From positions 620,001 through 684,000 of the forward strand of contig NZ_CP085224.1 in NCBI RefSeq assembly GCF_044803115.1: DNA of 64,000 nucleotides, read 5' to 3'. The position numbers were made by a program, and so were the translations under genes. Below, piece after piece: positions 27,205-36,162 of the stretch. The notes beneath the pieces are model-generated. The model was not told where the DNA came from and searched no databases. It worked only from the letters and a program-made list of their open reading frames with translations. The DNA is from Caenispirillum salinarum_A. GTDB lineage: Bacteria; Pseudomonadota; Alphaproteobacteria; Rhodospirillales; Rhodospirillaceae. Numbering within the stretch: the first letter of the stretch is position 1; the number at the start of each line of letters is the position of its first letter.

Positions 27205-27340
27205 TCGAACGCCCAAGGTTCCGAGCGTGTGAACGGCTCGCCGTATGGCGGGCTGTTCGCCGTTTGGAGGGGGCATCGCGCGCGGACGCTCGCCCGTTCT
27301 TCCCGGCAGTGGAGACAAGTGGCGGCAAGGAACTACCGGA

Positions 27341-28819
27341 ATGGCACAGCGGCGCGCGCGCATCGGCGACCGGATCACCCAGTGGATCGAGCACCGCCGA
27401 AGCCTGGACGCCCCCGGCCATGCGCTGGGCGTGTCGGTATCGTTGCCCTTCCGCCTGATGGGCCGACGCGGCAAGGACCTGCGGAGCCTGCTGCACGGCA
27501 CGCGCTACGGCCATCCCCTGCACCCCCTGCTGGTAACCGTGCCTGTGGGGTCGTGGACGGCCTCTGTCCTTTTCGACCTGCTGGAGGGCGCGTCGGACGA
27601 GCCCGCGCTCCGCGCCCGCGCCGCCGCCGACATGACGCTGGGCCTCGGCTGCCTTGGTGCCGGGGCCGCCGTGCTGACGGGGCTGGTGGACTGGCAGGAC
27701 ACCCACGGCAAGGCGCGGCGCGTCGGTGTCGTTCATGCCGCGACCAACGCCACCGCGCTGGGGCTGTTCCTCGGCTCCCTCTCCTTGCGCCGGCGCGGTC
27801 GGCGGCGGGAGGCGCGGGGGGTGAGCCGGCTCGGCTTCGCCACCCTGTTCGCCGGCGGATACCTGGGCGGCCATCTGGCCTACCGCCGCCGCGTCGGGAC
27901 CGACCATGCCGACCGCGGCAACGCGCCCTTCGGCTTCACGCCGGTGCTGCCCGCAACAGACCTGCCCGAGAACACGCCCCGCCGGGTGGAGGTGGACGGC
28001 GTGGAGGTGGTGCTGGTGCGGCACGAGGGTGCCGTCTCCGCCTTCTCCGACCGCTGCTCCCACTTCGGCGGGCCGTTGTCGCAGGGGTGGGTGTTCGACG
28101 GCGGGCTGGTGTGCCCCTGGCATGGCTCGCGCTATTGCCTGAAGAGCGGCGATCCGCTGGATGGCCCCGCCACGGCCCCGCAGCCCCGCTTCGAGGTGCG
28201 CGAGCGCGACGGCATGATCGCCCTGCGCCGCCCCGCCCCGCCCGGCGACCCGGAACGCGTGCCGGTCGAAACGCTGGCCCCGCCGGCCCCGGCCGGAGAG
28301 GAGGGCGACGCGATTCACGTCCTCTCCCTGCACCACGGCCTCATGCGCACCCTGTTCGACCTTGTCGCCGCCACGCCGCCGGAGGGCGACGCCAGGCTCG
28401 CGGTGCTGGACGAACTGGCGGGCGAGATGGACATGCACGAGAAGATCGAGCACGAAATCTTCTATCCCGCCGCCCGCCGCGTCACCGGCATGGTCCCCTC
28501 CGCCGGGGCGGAACACCGCCAGCTTGCCGACCAGCTTGCGATCCTGCTCACGCTCGACACCGCGTCATCCGAGTTCGACGCCCACCTGCGCGCCCTGCGC
28601 AACGCCGTGGAGCACCACGCGGGCACCGAGGAGCGCGAGATGTTCCCCGCCGCCCGCTCCCTGGGCCGGACGGAGCTTCGGAGCCTGGGGCGGGCCCTGG
28701 CGGACCGGCTGGAAGACCTGCGCCGCGCCCGCACCCAGCGCCTCATCCGCCTGGGCCGGCAGGTCGCGCTGGAGCGCGGGCGCGGGCGGCTCGGGCGCGC
28801 CATCAACCGGGGGGCGTAG
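27341..28819 (+). CDS. DUF2231 - Rieske [2Fe-2S] - hemerythrin (HHE) fusion protein
   Basis: A 492-residue three-domain protein. Residues about 45-190 are a DUF2231-like membrane domain with four hydrophobic helices (GHPLHPLLVTVPVGSW at its start). Residues about 210-300 are a Rieske domain with complete ligands, CSHFGGPL and CPWHGSRYC. Residues about 325-450 are a hemerythrin-like HHE domain (LHHGLMRTLF, HEKIEHEIFYPAA, EHHAGTEEREMFPAA). This joins a membrane anchor, an electron-transfer cluster and a di-iron O2/NO-binding module. The start at 27341 was chosen because upstream codons are not conserved-looking. The role is probably oxygen or nitric oxide sensing or detoxification, which is inferred. 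Confidence 0.85.
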   Translation: MAQRRARIGDRITQWIEHRRSLDAPGHALGVSVSLPFRLMGRRGKDLRSLLHGTRYGHPLHPLLVTVPVGSWTASVLFDLLEGASDEPALRARAAADMTLGLGCLGAGAAVLTGLVDWQDTHGKARRVGVVHAATNATALGLFLGSLSLRRRGRRREARGVSRLGFATLFAGGYLGGHLAYRRRVGTDHADRGNAPFGFTPVLPATDLPENTPRRVEVDGVEVVLVRHEGAVSAFSDRCSHFGGPLSQGWVFDGGLVCPWHGSRYCLKSGDPLDGPATAPQPRFEVRERDGMIALRRPAPPGDPERVPVETLAPPAPAGEEGDAIHVLSLHHGLMRTLFDLVAATPPEGDARLAVLDELAGEMDMHEKIEHEIFYPAARRVTGMVPSAGAEHRQLADQLAILLTLDTASSEFDAHLRALRNAVEHHAGTEEREMFPAARSLGRTELRSLGRALADRLEDLRRARTQRLIRLGRQVALERGRGRLGRAINRGA

Positions 28820-28922
28820 GCCAGGCGTCGATGCAGCGCCCCGCACGGGTCCGGCGTCTCAGGAGGCAGGGCCGCCCGCATCCCGCGCGGGCGGCCGATC
28901 CCGTGCAACGGAGGGACGATCC

Positions 28923-29387
28923 ATGATCCGCAGCCTGCCTATCCGCCTGACACTCGCCGCTGGCGCGACGCTTCTGGTGGCCGCCTGCGCCCCGCCGCCG
29001 GGCACCACCGGCACGGTTGCAGACCGTCCCAATGTTGAAGGCGATCCGGACGTGATGGTTGTTGACGTCGACCCCGCCATGGAGCGCCGCTTCGCCCGCC
29101 TGGACGCCAACGGCGACGGCCTCGCCACATGGGAAGAAGCCTACGCCATGCGCGCCGATCAGTTCGCCACCATGGACGCCGACCACAACGGCGCGGTGAC
29201 CGGCGACGAATTCAGCGCCCGCGCCCAGCCCTTTACCGCCTTCGACCGCAACGGCGACGGCGTGATCGAGTTCGGCGAGTTCATCGACCACCACCGCACC
29301 ATGTTCAGCCGTGTCGATGCCGACGGCGACGGCGCGGTCTCGCTGGGGGAATACGCCCGCGCCATGCGCGAGATGGGCGCCACCTGA
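28923..29387 (+). CDS. EF-hand calcium-binding lipoprotein
   Basis: A 154-residue exported protein with lipobox LVAAC at residue 21. Four EF-hand loops follow: DANGDGLATWEE, DADHNGAVTGDE, DRNGDGVIEFGE and DADGDGAVSLGE. All carry the Asp/Asn ligands at positions 1, 3 and 5 and the Glu at position 12. It probably binds calcium at the cell envelope. The partner is unknown. It is a single gene, 103 bases after the Rieske fusion. Confidence 0.88.
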   Translation: MIRSLPIRLTLAAGATLLVAACAPPPGTTGTVADRPNVEGDPDVMVVDVDPAMERRFARLDANGDGLATWEEAYAMRADQFATMDADHNGAVTGDEFSARAQPFTAFDRNGDGVIEFGEFIDHHRTMFSRVDADGDGAVSLGEYARAMREMGAT

Positions 29388-29490
29388 CGCAATCCTCATG
29401 ACGGCGGCGCGGCCCTTGCGGCCTGCTGCCTGCCGCCTGCAAAGCGCTTTGGATTACAGCGCTTCTTCTGGATCTCGTTTGGGCAAGGGT

Positions 29491-30903
29491 TCACGGCAGC
29501 AGCCGGGCCGCGCCGAAGGCGGCGAGGCCCGGTTCCGCCGCCAGGCCCAGGGCCACCGTCAGTACCCCGCCCGTCAGCACCGCGACAGCTGTCCAGCGGC
29601 CAAGCACGGCGGGTCGGCGGGCGTCGTCGCCCTCGAACACCATCGGTCCGACCACGCGCAGGTAGTAGAACAGCGACGCCACCGTGTTCGCCACCGCCAC
29701 GGCGGCCAGCCAGGCGTAGCCGCCGTCGATGGTGGTCAGGAACAGCGTCAGCTTGCCGAAGAACCCGACCAGCGGCGGAATGCCGACGAGGCTGAGGAAT
29801 GCGAGGATCAGCACCGTCGCGGCCACCGGTCGCGTGCGGGCGAGGCCGGCGTAGTGGGCACGGTCCGTCCGCCCGCGCAGGTGCGTCACCACGGCGAACG
29901 CCGCCAGGTTGCCGACGGCATAGGCGGTCAGGAAGGCCAGCAGGGCGGACACGGCGCCGCCGCTCAAGGATACGACGACCACGGCCATCAGCGCGTAGCC
30001 GCTCTGGGAAACCGACGACCAGCCGATCAGCCGGCGCACGTCGTCCTGCCACAGCGCGGCCAGGTTGCCGAGCGTCATGGTGGCGACGGAGATCACGGCC
30101 ACCACCGGGCGGATCGCGAGCGCGTCGGGCGGAACCAGGCTCACCAGCCGGGCGAGCGCGATGGCGGCGCCGATCTTGGGCACGACGGTCAGGAAGGCCG
30201 CCGCCGGGGCGGGCGCGCCTTCCGCCACGTCGGGCATCCAGGCGTGGGCGGGAACGGCGCCCAGCTTGAAGGACAGCCCGATCACCACCAGCGCCACGCC
30301 CAGCAGCAGAAGCGGCGAGGCGGCTCCGGGGGCGGCCAGGGCGGGCGCCAGGTCCGCGAAGCCGAAGCCGCCCAGCATCCCCGTCATCAGCGTCACGCCG
30401 ATGAGCAGGATGACGTTCGCCAGCGCGCCCACCAGGAAGTATTTCATCCCGGCCTCCACCGACAGCGCCCAGTCGCGGTGCCAGGCGGCCAGCGTGTAGC
30501 CGGTCACCGACGACAGCAGCACGCCCATCACCAACTCCAGCAGGTCCGCCGCCGCCGCCAGCACCAGGGCGCCCAGGGCGGAGAACAGGAGGATGGCATA
30601 GTATTCGCCGTGGCGCTTGTCGTCGGCCAGCCAGCGCGGGGTGAGCACCACGCAGAAGGCCGTCGCCGCCAGGATCACGAGCCGCCCGTAGGTGCTCGCG
30701 CCGTCCAGCGCCCAGGTGCCGGAGAAGGTCAGCCGGTGGGCGCCGATCTGCCCCGCCGTCAGCGCCGCCGCGACCGCCAGCCCGATCAGCGCGAGCACGG
30801 CGCCGATCCATTGCAGGCGGTGCGGCGTGAAGCTCGCCGTCAGCAGCACGGCGACGGCGGTCAGGATCAGCGCGATCTCCGGCAGGATGTCGCCGACCGG
30901 CAT
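29491..30903 (-). CDS. nuoN: NuoN-like proton-translocating subunit
   Basis: A 470-residue antiporter-like membrane subunit of the complex I family, about 14 helices, with the core lysine-bearing segments LSVEAGMKYFLVGALANVI and SFKLGAVPAHAWMPDVAEGAP. It is the last gene of the cluster, directly after nuoM (one base between). In this operon it must pair with the other membrane subunits rather than with a normal NADH module, since none is encoded nearby. Confidence 0.92.
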   Translation of the reverse strand: MPVGDILPEIALILTAVAVLLTASFTPHRLQWIGAVLALIGLAVAAALTAGQIGAHRLTFSGTWALDGASTYGRLVILAATAFCVVLTPRWLADDKRHGEYYAILLFSALGALVLAAAADLLELVMGVLLSSVTGYTLAAWHRDWALSVEAGMKYFLVGALANVILLIGVTLMTGMLGGFGFADLAPALAAPGAASPLLLLGVALVVIGLSFKLGAVPAHAWMPDVAEGAPAPAAAFLTVVPKIGAAIALARLVSLVPPDALAIRPVVAVISVATMTLGNLAALWQDDVRRLIGWSSVSQSGYALMAVVVVSLSGGAVSALLAFLTAYAVGNLAAFAVVTHLRGRTDRAHYAGLARTRPVAATVLILAFLSLVGIPPLVGFFGKLTLFLTTIDGGYAWLAAVAVANTVASLFYYLRVVGPMVFEGDDARRPAVLGRWTAVAVLTGGVLTVALGLAAEPGLAAFGAARLLP

Positions 30904-30904
30904 G

Positions 30905-32398
30905 TCAGCCCGCTCCCACGATCACGGCGGATGCGCTGTCGATCACCGTCAGCAGCCACGCCGGATAGACGCCGATCACCACCACCAGAACCAGCAGCAC
31001 GGCCAGCACCGCGCCCTCGGACCGGCCGAGGTCGGGCAGCCTGGACCAGCGCGGCGGCAGGGGCCCGAAGAACAGCTGCTGGAGCATGGTCAGGAACAGG
31101 GCGGCGGTAATCAGGATGCCGATCAGGCCGATCCCCGCCAGCCACGGATAGATGGCAAAGGTGCCGGCGAAGATCTGGAACTCCGCCACGAAGCCCGCCA
31201 GCCCCGGCAGGCCCAGGCTCGCAAACGCCGCCAGCACGGTGGCGCCGGTCAGGCGCGGCGCGGTGGCGGCGAGGCCCCCGTAGGCGTCCAGGTCATAGGT
31301 TTCGCCCCGCTGCCAGAAGGCGCCGGCGATGAGGAACAGGGCGCCGGTAATCAGGCCGTGGGCGATCATCTCCACCACCGCGCCGGTCAGGGCCATTTCG
31401 CGGGCGGCGGCCTCGCCGCTCACCAGCGCGCCGGCGGCGGCGATGCCCAGCACCGTGTAACCCATGTGGTTGACGGAGGTATAGGCGATCCGCCGCTTCA
31501 GGTTGCCCTGCCCGAAGGCGACGATGGCGCCCCACAGGATGGAGATCACGGCCACGATGCCCAGCGGCAGGGCATAGGCCGCAAAGGTTTCCGTCATCAT
31601 GCTGAAGGGAATGCGCACCATGCCGTAGGTGCCCATCTTCAGCAGCACGCCCGCGAGGATCGCCGAGGCCGGCCCCGGCGCGTCCACATGCGCGGGCGGC
31701 AGCCAGGTGTGGAAGGGGAACAGCGGCGTCTTCACCGCGAACCCGACCAGGAAGCCCAGCAGGACGAGGCTCGCATACAGGCCGGTGCCGGTCAGCGGCT
31801 GCATCTCGATCAGGACGCGCATGTCGAAGGTCAGCCCCTGCGGCGAAGCCAGCACGAGGCCCAGGATCGCCAGCAGGAAGGCGAGCGACCCGGCGAGCGT
31901 GTAGATGAAGAACTTCAGCGCCGCGCGCTCGGCCTCGCCATGGCCCCAGCGGCCGATCAGGAAGTACATGCCGACGAGCGACAGGTCGAAGAACACGTAG
32001 AACAGCAAAAGGTCCAGCACCAGGAACAGGCCCAGCGACACGCCTTCCAGGAACAGGAACCAGGCATAGTAGGCGCGCGGCCGCCCCCGCACATCCGCCG
32101 GCCAGGCGATGGAGGCAAGGAACAGCAGCGCGCTCATCAGTGCCAGCGCCAGCGACATGCCGTCGACGCCCACACGCCACCCCACGTCCAGCGACGGAAC
32201 CCACGGCACCTCTGCCACTGCCTGGAACTGCGGCGCGCCGGGGGAGGCATCGAAGCCGATCCACACCGCCGCCAGCAGCACCAGCGGCACCGCGCTTAAC
32301 GCAACGGCGAGCGTGCGGGCGGCGCGCTCGTGCAGGCCGGTGGCGAAGGCAAGGATCAGGGCGCCCAACAGGGGGCTGAGGATGGCGAGTGTCAGCAT
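30905..32398 (-). CDS. nuoM: NuoM-like proton-translocating subunit
   Basis: A 497-residue antiporter-like subunit, about 14 helices. Family features are FFDLSLVGMYFLIGRWG (with the conserved acidic/aromatic helix), KFFIYTLAGSLAFLLAI, and the pump segment FAVKTPLFPFHTWLPPAHVDAP. Lysines and a glutamate of the proton path appear intact. It lies between nuoL and nuoN in the standard order. Confidence 0.94.
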   Translation of the reverse strand: MLTLAILSPLLGALILAFATGLHERAARTLAVALSAVPLVLLAAVWIGFDASPGAPQFQAVAEVPWVPSLDVGWRVGVDGMSLALALMSALLFLASIAWPADVRGRPRAYYAWFLFLEGVSLGLFLVLDLLLFYVFFDLSLVGMYFLIGRWGHGEAERAALKFFIYTLAGSLAFLLAILGLVLASPQGLTFDMRVLIEMQPLTGTGLYASLVLLGFLVGFAVKTPLFPFHTWLPPAHVDAPGPASAILAGVLLKMGTYGMVRIPFSMMTETFAAYALPLGIVAVISILWGAIVAFGQGNLKRRIAYTSVNHMGYTVLGIAAAGALVSGEAAAREMALTGAVVEMIAHGLITGALFLIAGAFWQRGETYDLDAYGGLAATAPRLTGATVLAAFASLGLPGLAGFVAEFQIFAGTFAIYPWLAGIGLIGILITAALFLTMLQQLFFGPLPPRWSRLPDLGRSEGAVLAVLLVLVVVIGVYPAWLLTVIDSASAVIVGAG

Positions 32399-32399
32399 G

Positions 32400-34307
32400 T
32401 CAGCTCAGTGCGATGATGGTGACGATGACGAGAACCGCGCCGCCGGCCAGCAGCGCGTAGTAATGGTGGCTCATGCCCGTCTGGAGGCGCCGGGCATCGG
32501 TGCCGCTGAAGGAGACGAGGCGGGCCGTGCCCTCGGGCAATCCGTCGGTGACGGCCTCCCCGATGCGGTCGCTCATGCCCGCCAGCCATTCCCCGAAGCG
32601 GGCGGTGGCGCGCACGCCGGCGTCCACCACGCGCCGGTCGCCCCGGCCGATGACGCTGGCGAGCCAGCGGCCGAGGCGGGCGACGAGGCGGGGCAGGGCG
32701 TCGATCACACGGTCATCCACGGTGCCGGCGAAGGCCGCCAACCGCTCGAACGGGCGGGCGACACCCTCGCGCAGCAGGGCGGGCAGGCCCAGCCATGCGG
32801 CGGCGCGGGCGGGGGCGCCGGTGGTGCCGGCTTCGGAATAGCGGCGGGCGAGGACCGTGCCGACCAGCAGGCCGAGGCCGATGAGCAGGACGGAAACGAT
32901 CACCTCCCACAGCGGGGCGTGGGGGATGTCCATGCCCATGAGACGGCCCGCGTCCCGCGCGGCACCCGGCAGCCACAGCACCGAAAGGGCAAGCGTCAGG
33001 GCCGCCAGCACCCCGGCGGCGGCGCGTTCGGCCAAGGGCTTGGGCGGGGCCTCCGGCGCTTCGCGCGACCGGCCGTAGGCGAGCAGGTGGAAGCGGGCGG
33101 CATAGGCGGCGCTCAAGCCCCCGGCGAGCATCACCCCGCCGGCCAGCCAGGGGGACAGGTGCCCGGCGGCGGCCACGACGGCGTCCTTGGTGAAGCCGGC
33201 ACCCAGTGGCGGGATGCCGGCCAGCGCCAGCGCGCCGACCGCCGACAGCGCCGCCATGACCGGCAGCACGCGGCCCATGCCCAGGCGGTGCAGCGCAAAC
33301 GTTTCCGCCTGTTCACCGGCCGATCCGGCGGCAAGGAACAGCAGGGCCTTGAAGGCGGCGTGGGCGATCAGGTGCAGGGCGGCGACGGCCGGGTATCCCG
33401 CCCCCACGGCGACGAACATCAGCCCGTAGTGCGCGGAGGTCGACGCGGCCAGCAGCTTCTTGGCGTGCGGCTGAAGGCAGGCGACCACGCCCCCCGCAAG
33501 CGCCGTCGCCAGCCCGACGGCGATCACCGTCCCCGACCATCCTGCGGCGGGGGCAAGCTCCGGCTGAAGGCGGGCGAGCAGGTAGGCCCCGGCGGCGACC
33601 ATGGCCGCGGCGTGCAGCAGGGCGGAGACCGACGTGGGGCCGGCCATGGCGCGGAACAGCCAGGGCGCGAAGGGCACCTGGCCCGACTTGGCCGCCGCCG
33701 ACAGCAGCACGCCGAAGGCGGCCACATGCAGCAACGGCCCCTCCAGGTCCGCCAGCCGGTCGTAGCCGAAGCCGCCGGTTCCGGCATAAAGCGCCATGGC
33801 GGCGGCGAACAGGCCCAGATCGCCGAAACGGGTGACGACGAAGGCATAGAGGCCCGACCGCGGATTGTCCCGCACCCGCCAGTCATGGCCGATCAACGCC
33901 CAGGAGCACGCGCCCACCAGCTCCCACCCGATCAGGAGGGTGAGCAGGTCGTCGGCGATGACCAGCAGTTCCATGCCGCCGACGAAGACCAGCAGCAGCC
34001 CGATCAGGCGCGACAGGCCCGGCCGGTGCTCGTGCGCGCTGGCGTAGACCAGGATGGGCAGGGCGATCAGCGGCACCAGAAGCGCCACGGCGGCGGAGAC
34101 GGGCGTCAGGGCGGCGGTGAGCCTCAGCGCGTCGCTCCAGACCAGCACGCCCGACCACCCGCCGGCCACCGCCGCCACGGCCAGGACCAGCGTCGCCGCC
34201 ATCGTCCCGCCGCCGACCAGCCCCAGGACCAGACGCGACCGGCCGCCGCCGGCGAAGATGACGCCGGCGCCGATGAGCGCGGGAAGAAGGGCGAGGGTCC
34301 AGAGCAT
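32400..34307 (-). CDS. nuoL: NuoL-like proton-translocating subunit
   Basis: A 635-residue antiporter-like subunit. The canonical NuoL segments LIGWELVGACSWALIGHDW and SGQVPFAPWLFRAMAGPTSVSALLHAA are present, with the lysine and histidine of the proton channel. The C-terminal part includes a long extension that would correspond to the lateral helix and terminal membrane helix (ends VLVIVTIIALS). The ATG overlaps the nuoK stop. NuoL homologues also occur outside complex I (Mrp, DabB), so the name reflects family and not proven function. Confidence 0.94.
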   Translation of the reverse strand: MLWTLALLPALIGAGVIFAGGGRSRLVLGLVGGGTMAATLVLAVAAVAGGWSGVLVWSDALRLTAALTPVSAAVALLVPLIALPILVYASAHEHRPGLSRLIGLLLVFVGGMELLVIADDLLTLLIGWELVGACSWALIGHDWRVRDNPRSGLYAFVVTRFGDLGLFAAAMALYAGTGGFGYDRLADLEGPLLHVAAFGVLLSAAAKSGQVPFAPWLFRAMAGPTSVSALLHAAAMVAAGAYLLARLQPELAPAAGWSGTVIAVGLATALAGGVVACLQPHAKKLLAASTSAHYGLMFVAVGAGYPAVAALHLIAHAAFKALLFLAAGSAGEQAETFALHRLGMGRVLPVMAALSAVGALALAGIPPLGAGFTKDAVVAAAGHLSPWLAGGVMLAGGLSAAYAARFHLLAYGRSREAPEAPPKPLAERAAAGVLAALTLALSVLWLPGAARDAGRLMGMDIPHAPLWEVIVSVLLIGLGLLVGTVLARRYSEAGTTGAPARAAAWLGLPALLREGVARPFERLAAFAGTVDDRVIDALPRLVARLGRWLASVIGRGDRRVVDAGVRATARFGEWLAGMSDRIGEAVTDGLPEGTARLVSFSGTDARRLQTGMSHHYYALLAGGAVLVIVTIIALS

Positions 34308-34612
34308 CAGTTTTTCAGCGTCTCCAGCGCCTCGGTCGTGTCGGCCTGTTTCTTGCGGTAGACGGCGACCACCAGGGCGAAGCCGATGGCCATCTCCACG
34401 GCCATCACCGCCATGACGATGATGGCGAACAACTGCCCTTCCGGTGCGCCGCCAAGCCCGAAGGACCAGAAGCCGACGACGGCCAGCAGCACGCCGTTGA
34501 GCATCAGCTCCAGCCCCATCATCAGCATGACGAAGGACTGCTGCGACAGCGCGCCATAGAGGCCGATGCCCACCAGGGCGCTCGCGACGATCAGCACGGA
34601 TGTCAGGGTCAT
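34307..34612 (-). CDS. nuoK: NuoK-like membrane subunit
   Basis: A 101-residue, three-helix protein with the NuoK pattern LMGLELMLNGVLLAVVGFW, including the conserved membrane glutamate, and a second acidic helix, VMAVEMAIGFALVVAVYRKK. Normal length. It lies 15 bases after nuoJ and overlaps nuoL. Confidence 0.95.
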   Translation of the reverse strand: MTLTSVLIVASALVGIGLYGALSQQSFVMLMMGLELMLNGVLLAVVGFWSFGLGGAPEGQLFAIIVMAVMAVEMAIGFALVVAVYRKKQADTTEALETLKN

Positions 34613-34627
34613 GCCGGCTCCCTCGCC

Positions 34628-35245
34628 TCAGTGGTGGTGATGGTGGTGGTGGTGTCCGCCGCCGCCCTCTTCGGGCTCGCGGCCGGCGGGGTCGCCACCG
34701 GGCTCCAGGCCGGGCGGGCGGGAGCCGGCGTCGGCGTCGCCATAGCGCCCGCGCCGGCTGGAGAGCACGACGGCGCCGATCATGGTGGCGAGCAGGGTCA
34801 CCCCGGCGGTCTCGAACACCAGCATCGAATCGCCCAGAAGCTCAATCCCCAGGTCATGGACGACCGGGCGGTCGGCGGGGACGGGGTCGGAGGGCAGGTC
34901 GGTCAGCAGGATGGCGGCGGTCAGGCCCAGGAACGCCAGCACGCCGGCCCCGATGGACAGCTTGTGCTGGTGGACCATCATCATGGGATTGAGGCCGGCC
35001 GGGTTCATCATGAACATGACCATGAACAGCGCCATGACCATCATCTCGACGGCCATCATGAACACGGTCGCCACGCCGATGTAGGGCGCGGCCAGCAGCA
35101 GCATGATGCCGGCGACCGAGATGAACGACAGCAGCAGCAGGAACGACGCCCGCACCATGCTGTCGGTGGCGAAGACGCGCCAGCCGCTCACCCCGGCGCA
35201 CAGCGCCAGCAGCCAGAACAGGAGGTCGGCGACGGTCACGGCCAT
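34628..35245 (-). CDS. nuoJ: NuoJ-like membrane subunit with natural octahistidine tail
   Basis: A 205-residue membrane protein, five helices, with the NuoJ core around PYIGVATVFMMAVEMMVMALFMV. After the last helix comes a soluble tail of about 40 residues rich in Gly/Pro/Glu that ends GGGGHHHHHHHH just before the stop. A natural eight-histidine C-terminus is uncommon and suggests metal binding near the cytoplasmic face. The start at 35245 overlaps nuoH by 10 bases. Confidence 0.9.
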   Translation of the reverse strand: MAVTVADLLFWLLALCAGVSGWRVFATDSMVRASFLLLLSFISVAGIMLLLAAPYIGVATVFMMAVEMMVMALFMVMFMMNPAGLNPMMMVHQHKLSIGAGVLAFLGLTAAILLTDLPSDPVPADRPVVHDLGIELLGDSMLVFETAGVTLLATMIGAVVLSSRRGRYGDADAGSRPPGLEPGGDPAGREPEEGGGGHHHHHHHH

Positions 35246-36162
35246 AGCAGCAGCTCCACGCCTACCAGAAGGAGAACCAGGAAGGACAGCGGCAGCAGCA
35301 CCACCCAAACCGCCGTCAACATGCGCGAGGGCGGCATCCGGGCGATCATGTGGCCGGCCGCGATCACCGCCGCCATGACGGCGACCGTCTTCAGCACCAG
35401 CCACACCGGCCCCGGCAGCACCGGCCCCAGGTATCCGCCCAGGAAGGCGGTGGCGGCCATGGCGGAGAAGCTGACGAGCATGGCAAGCCGCGCGACGCGC
35501 CACGCCAGGCGATGGGGGCCGGAAGCCTCCGCCTTCGTGCCGCCGGCGAGGTCCTCGGCGTCGGCGTAGTCGAACGGCCCGCGCAGGGTGAGCATCAGCC
35601 CCAGCATCAGGAACAGCACCAGCCCCGGCGGCTGGCGCACCACGTTCCACTGCCCTTCCTCCTGCGCGCGCACGATCTCGACCACCGACAGGCTCTCGGC
35701 GGGCAGGGCGGCGGCGATGAGGACGAACATGGACAGCAGAAGCACCGGGAGCCCGATGCCCACGTAGCGGTAGCCGCCGATCAGCGGCAGCGGCGCGTTG
35801 GCCGACCACCCGTGCAGGAAGACGACAATGACGGTCAGCGCCTCGCAGGCGCCCCACAGGACGATGCCGGTGGAGATGTCGGTCACCACCACGCCCGGCG
35901 CGAAGGGCACCACGCTCAAGCCCACGGCGGCGAGCATCAGGTACGCGACCGGCGCGAGCGGCCATGTGATGAAATCCGGCCGCTCGGTCTGAGTCCTCTG
36001 CCGCAGCAGCAGCGCCGCCCCGCGCCGCGCCGGGTCCGCCAGCGCTGCGCCGAGGGGGCGCCCGGCGACCAGCGCCACGGCCGCGCGGTCCATGACGGCG
36101 GCGAGCGCGGTGCCGAGGATCAGCAGGGCGAAGAGGCCCGCGAAGGCGGCGACGACGGTCAT
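35236..36162 (-). CDS. nuoH: NuoH-like membrane subunit
   Basis: A 308-residue membrane protein, about eight helices. The quinone-site loop is recognisable as GPFDYADAEDLAGGTKAEASG-type sequence around residue 200, and ERPDFITWPLAPVAYL near residue 60. In complex I this subunit forms the quinone tunnel with the NuoB/NuoD modules. Here the usual catalytic partners are absent from the operon. Slightly shorter than typical NuoH. It overlaps the NuoB-like gene by 4 bases. Confidence 0.88.
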   Translation of the reverse strand: MTVVAAFAGLFALLILGTALAAVMDRAAVALVAGRPLGAALADPARRGAALLLRQRTQTERPDFITWPLAPVAYLMLAAVGLSVVPFAPGVVVTDISTGIVLWGACEALTVIVVFLHGWSANAPLPLIGGYRYVGIGLPVLLLSMFVLIAAALPAESLSVVEIVRAQEEGQWNVVRQPPGLVLFLMLGLMLTLRGPFDYADAEDLAGGTKAEASGPHRLAWRVARLAMLVSFSAMAATAFLGGYLGPVLPGPVWLVLKTVAVMAAVIAAGHMIARMPPSRMLTAVWVVLLPLSFLVLLLVGVELLLWP

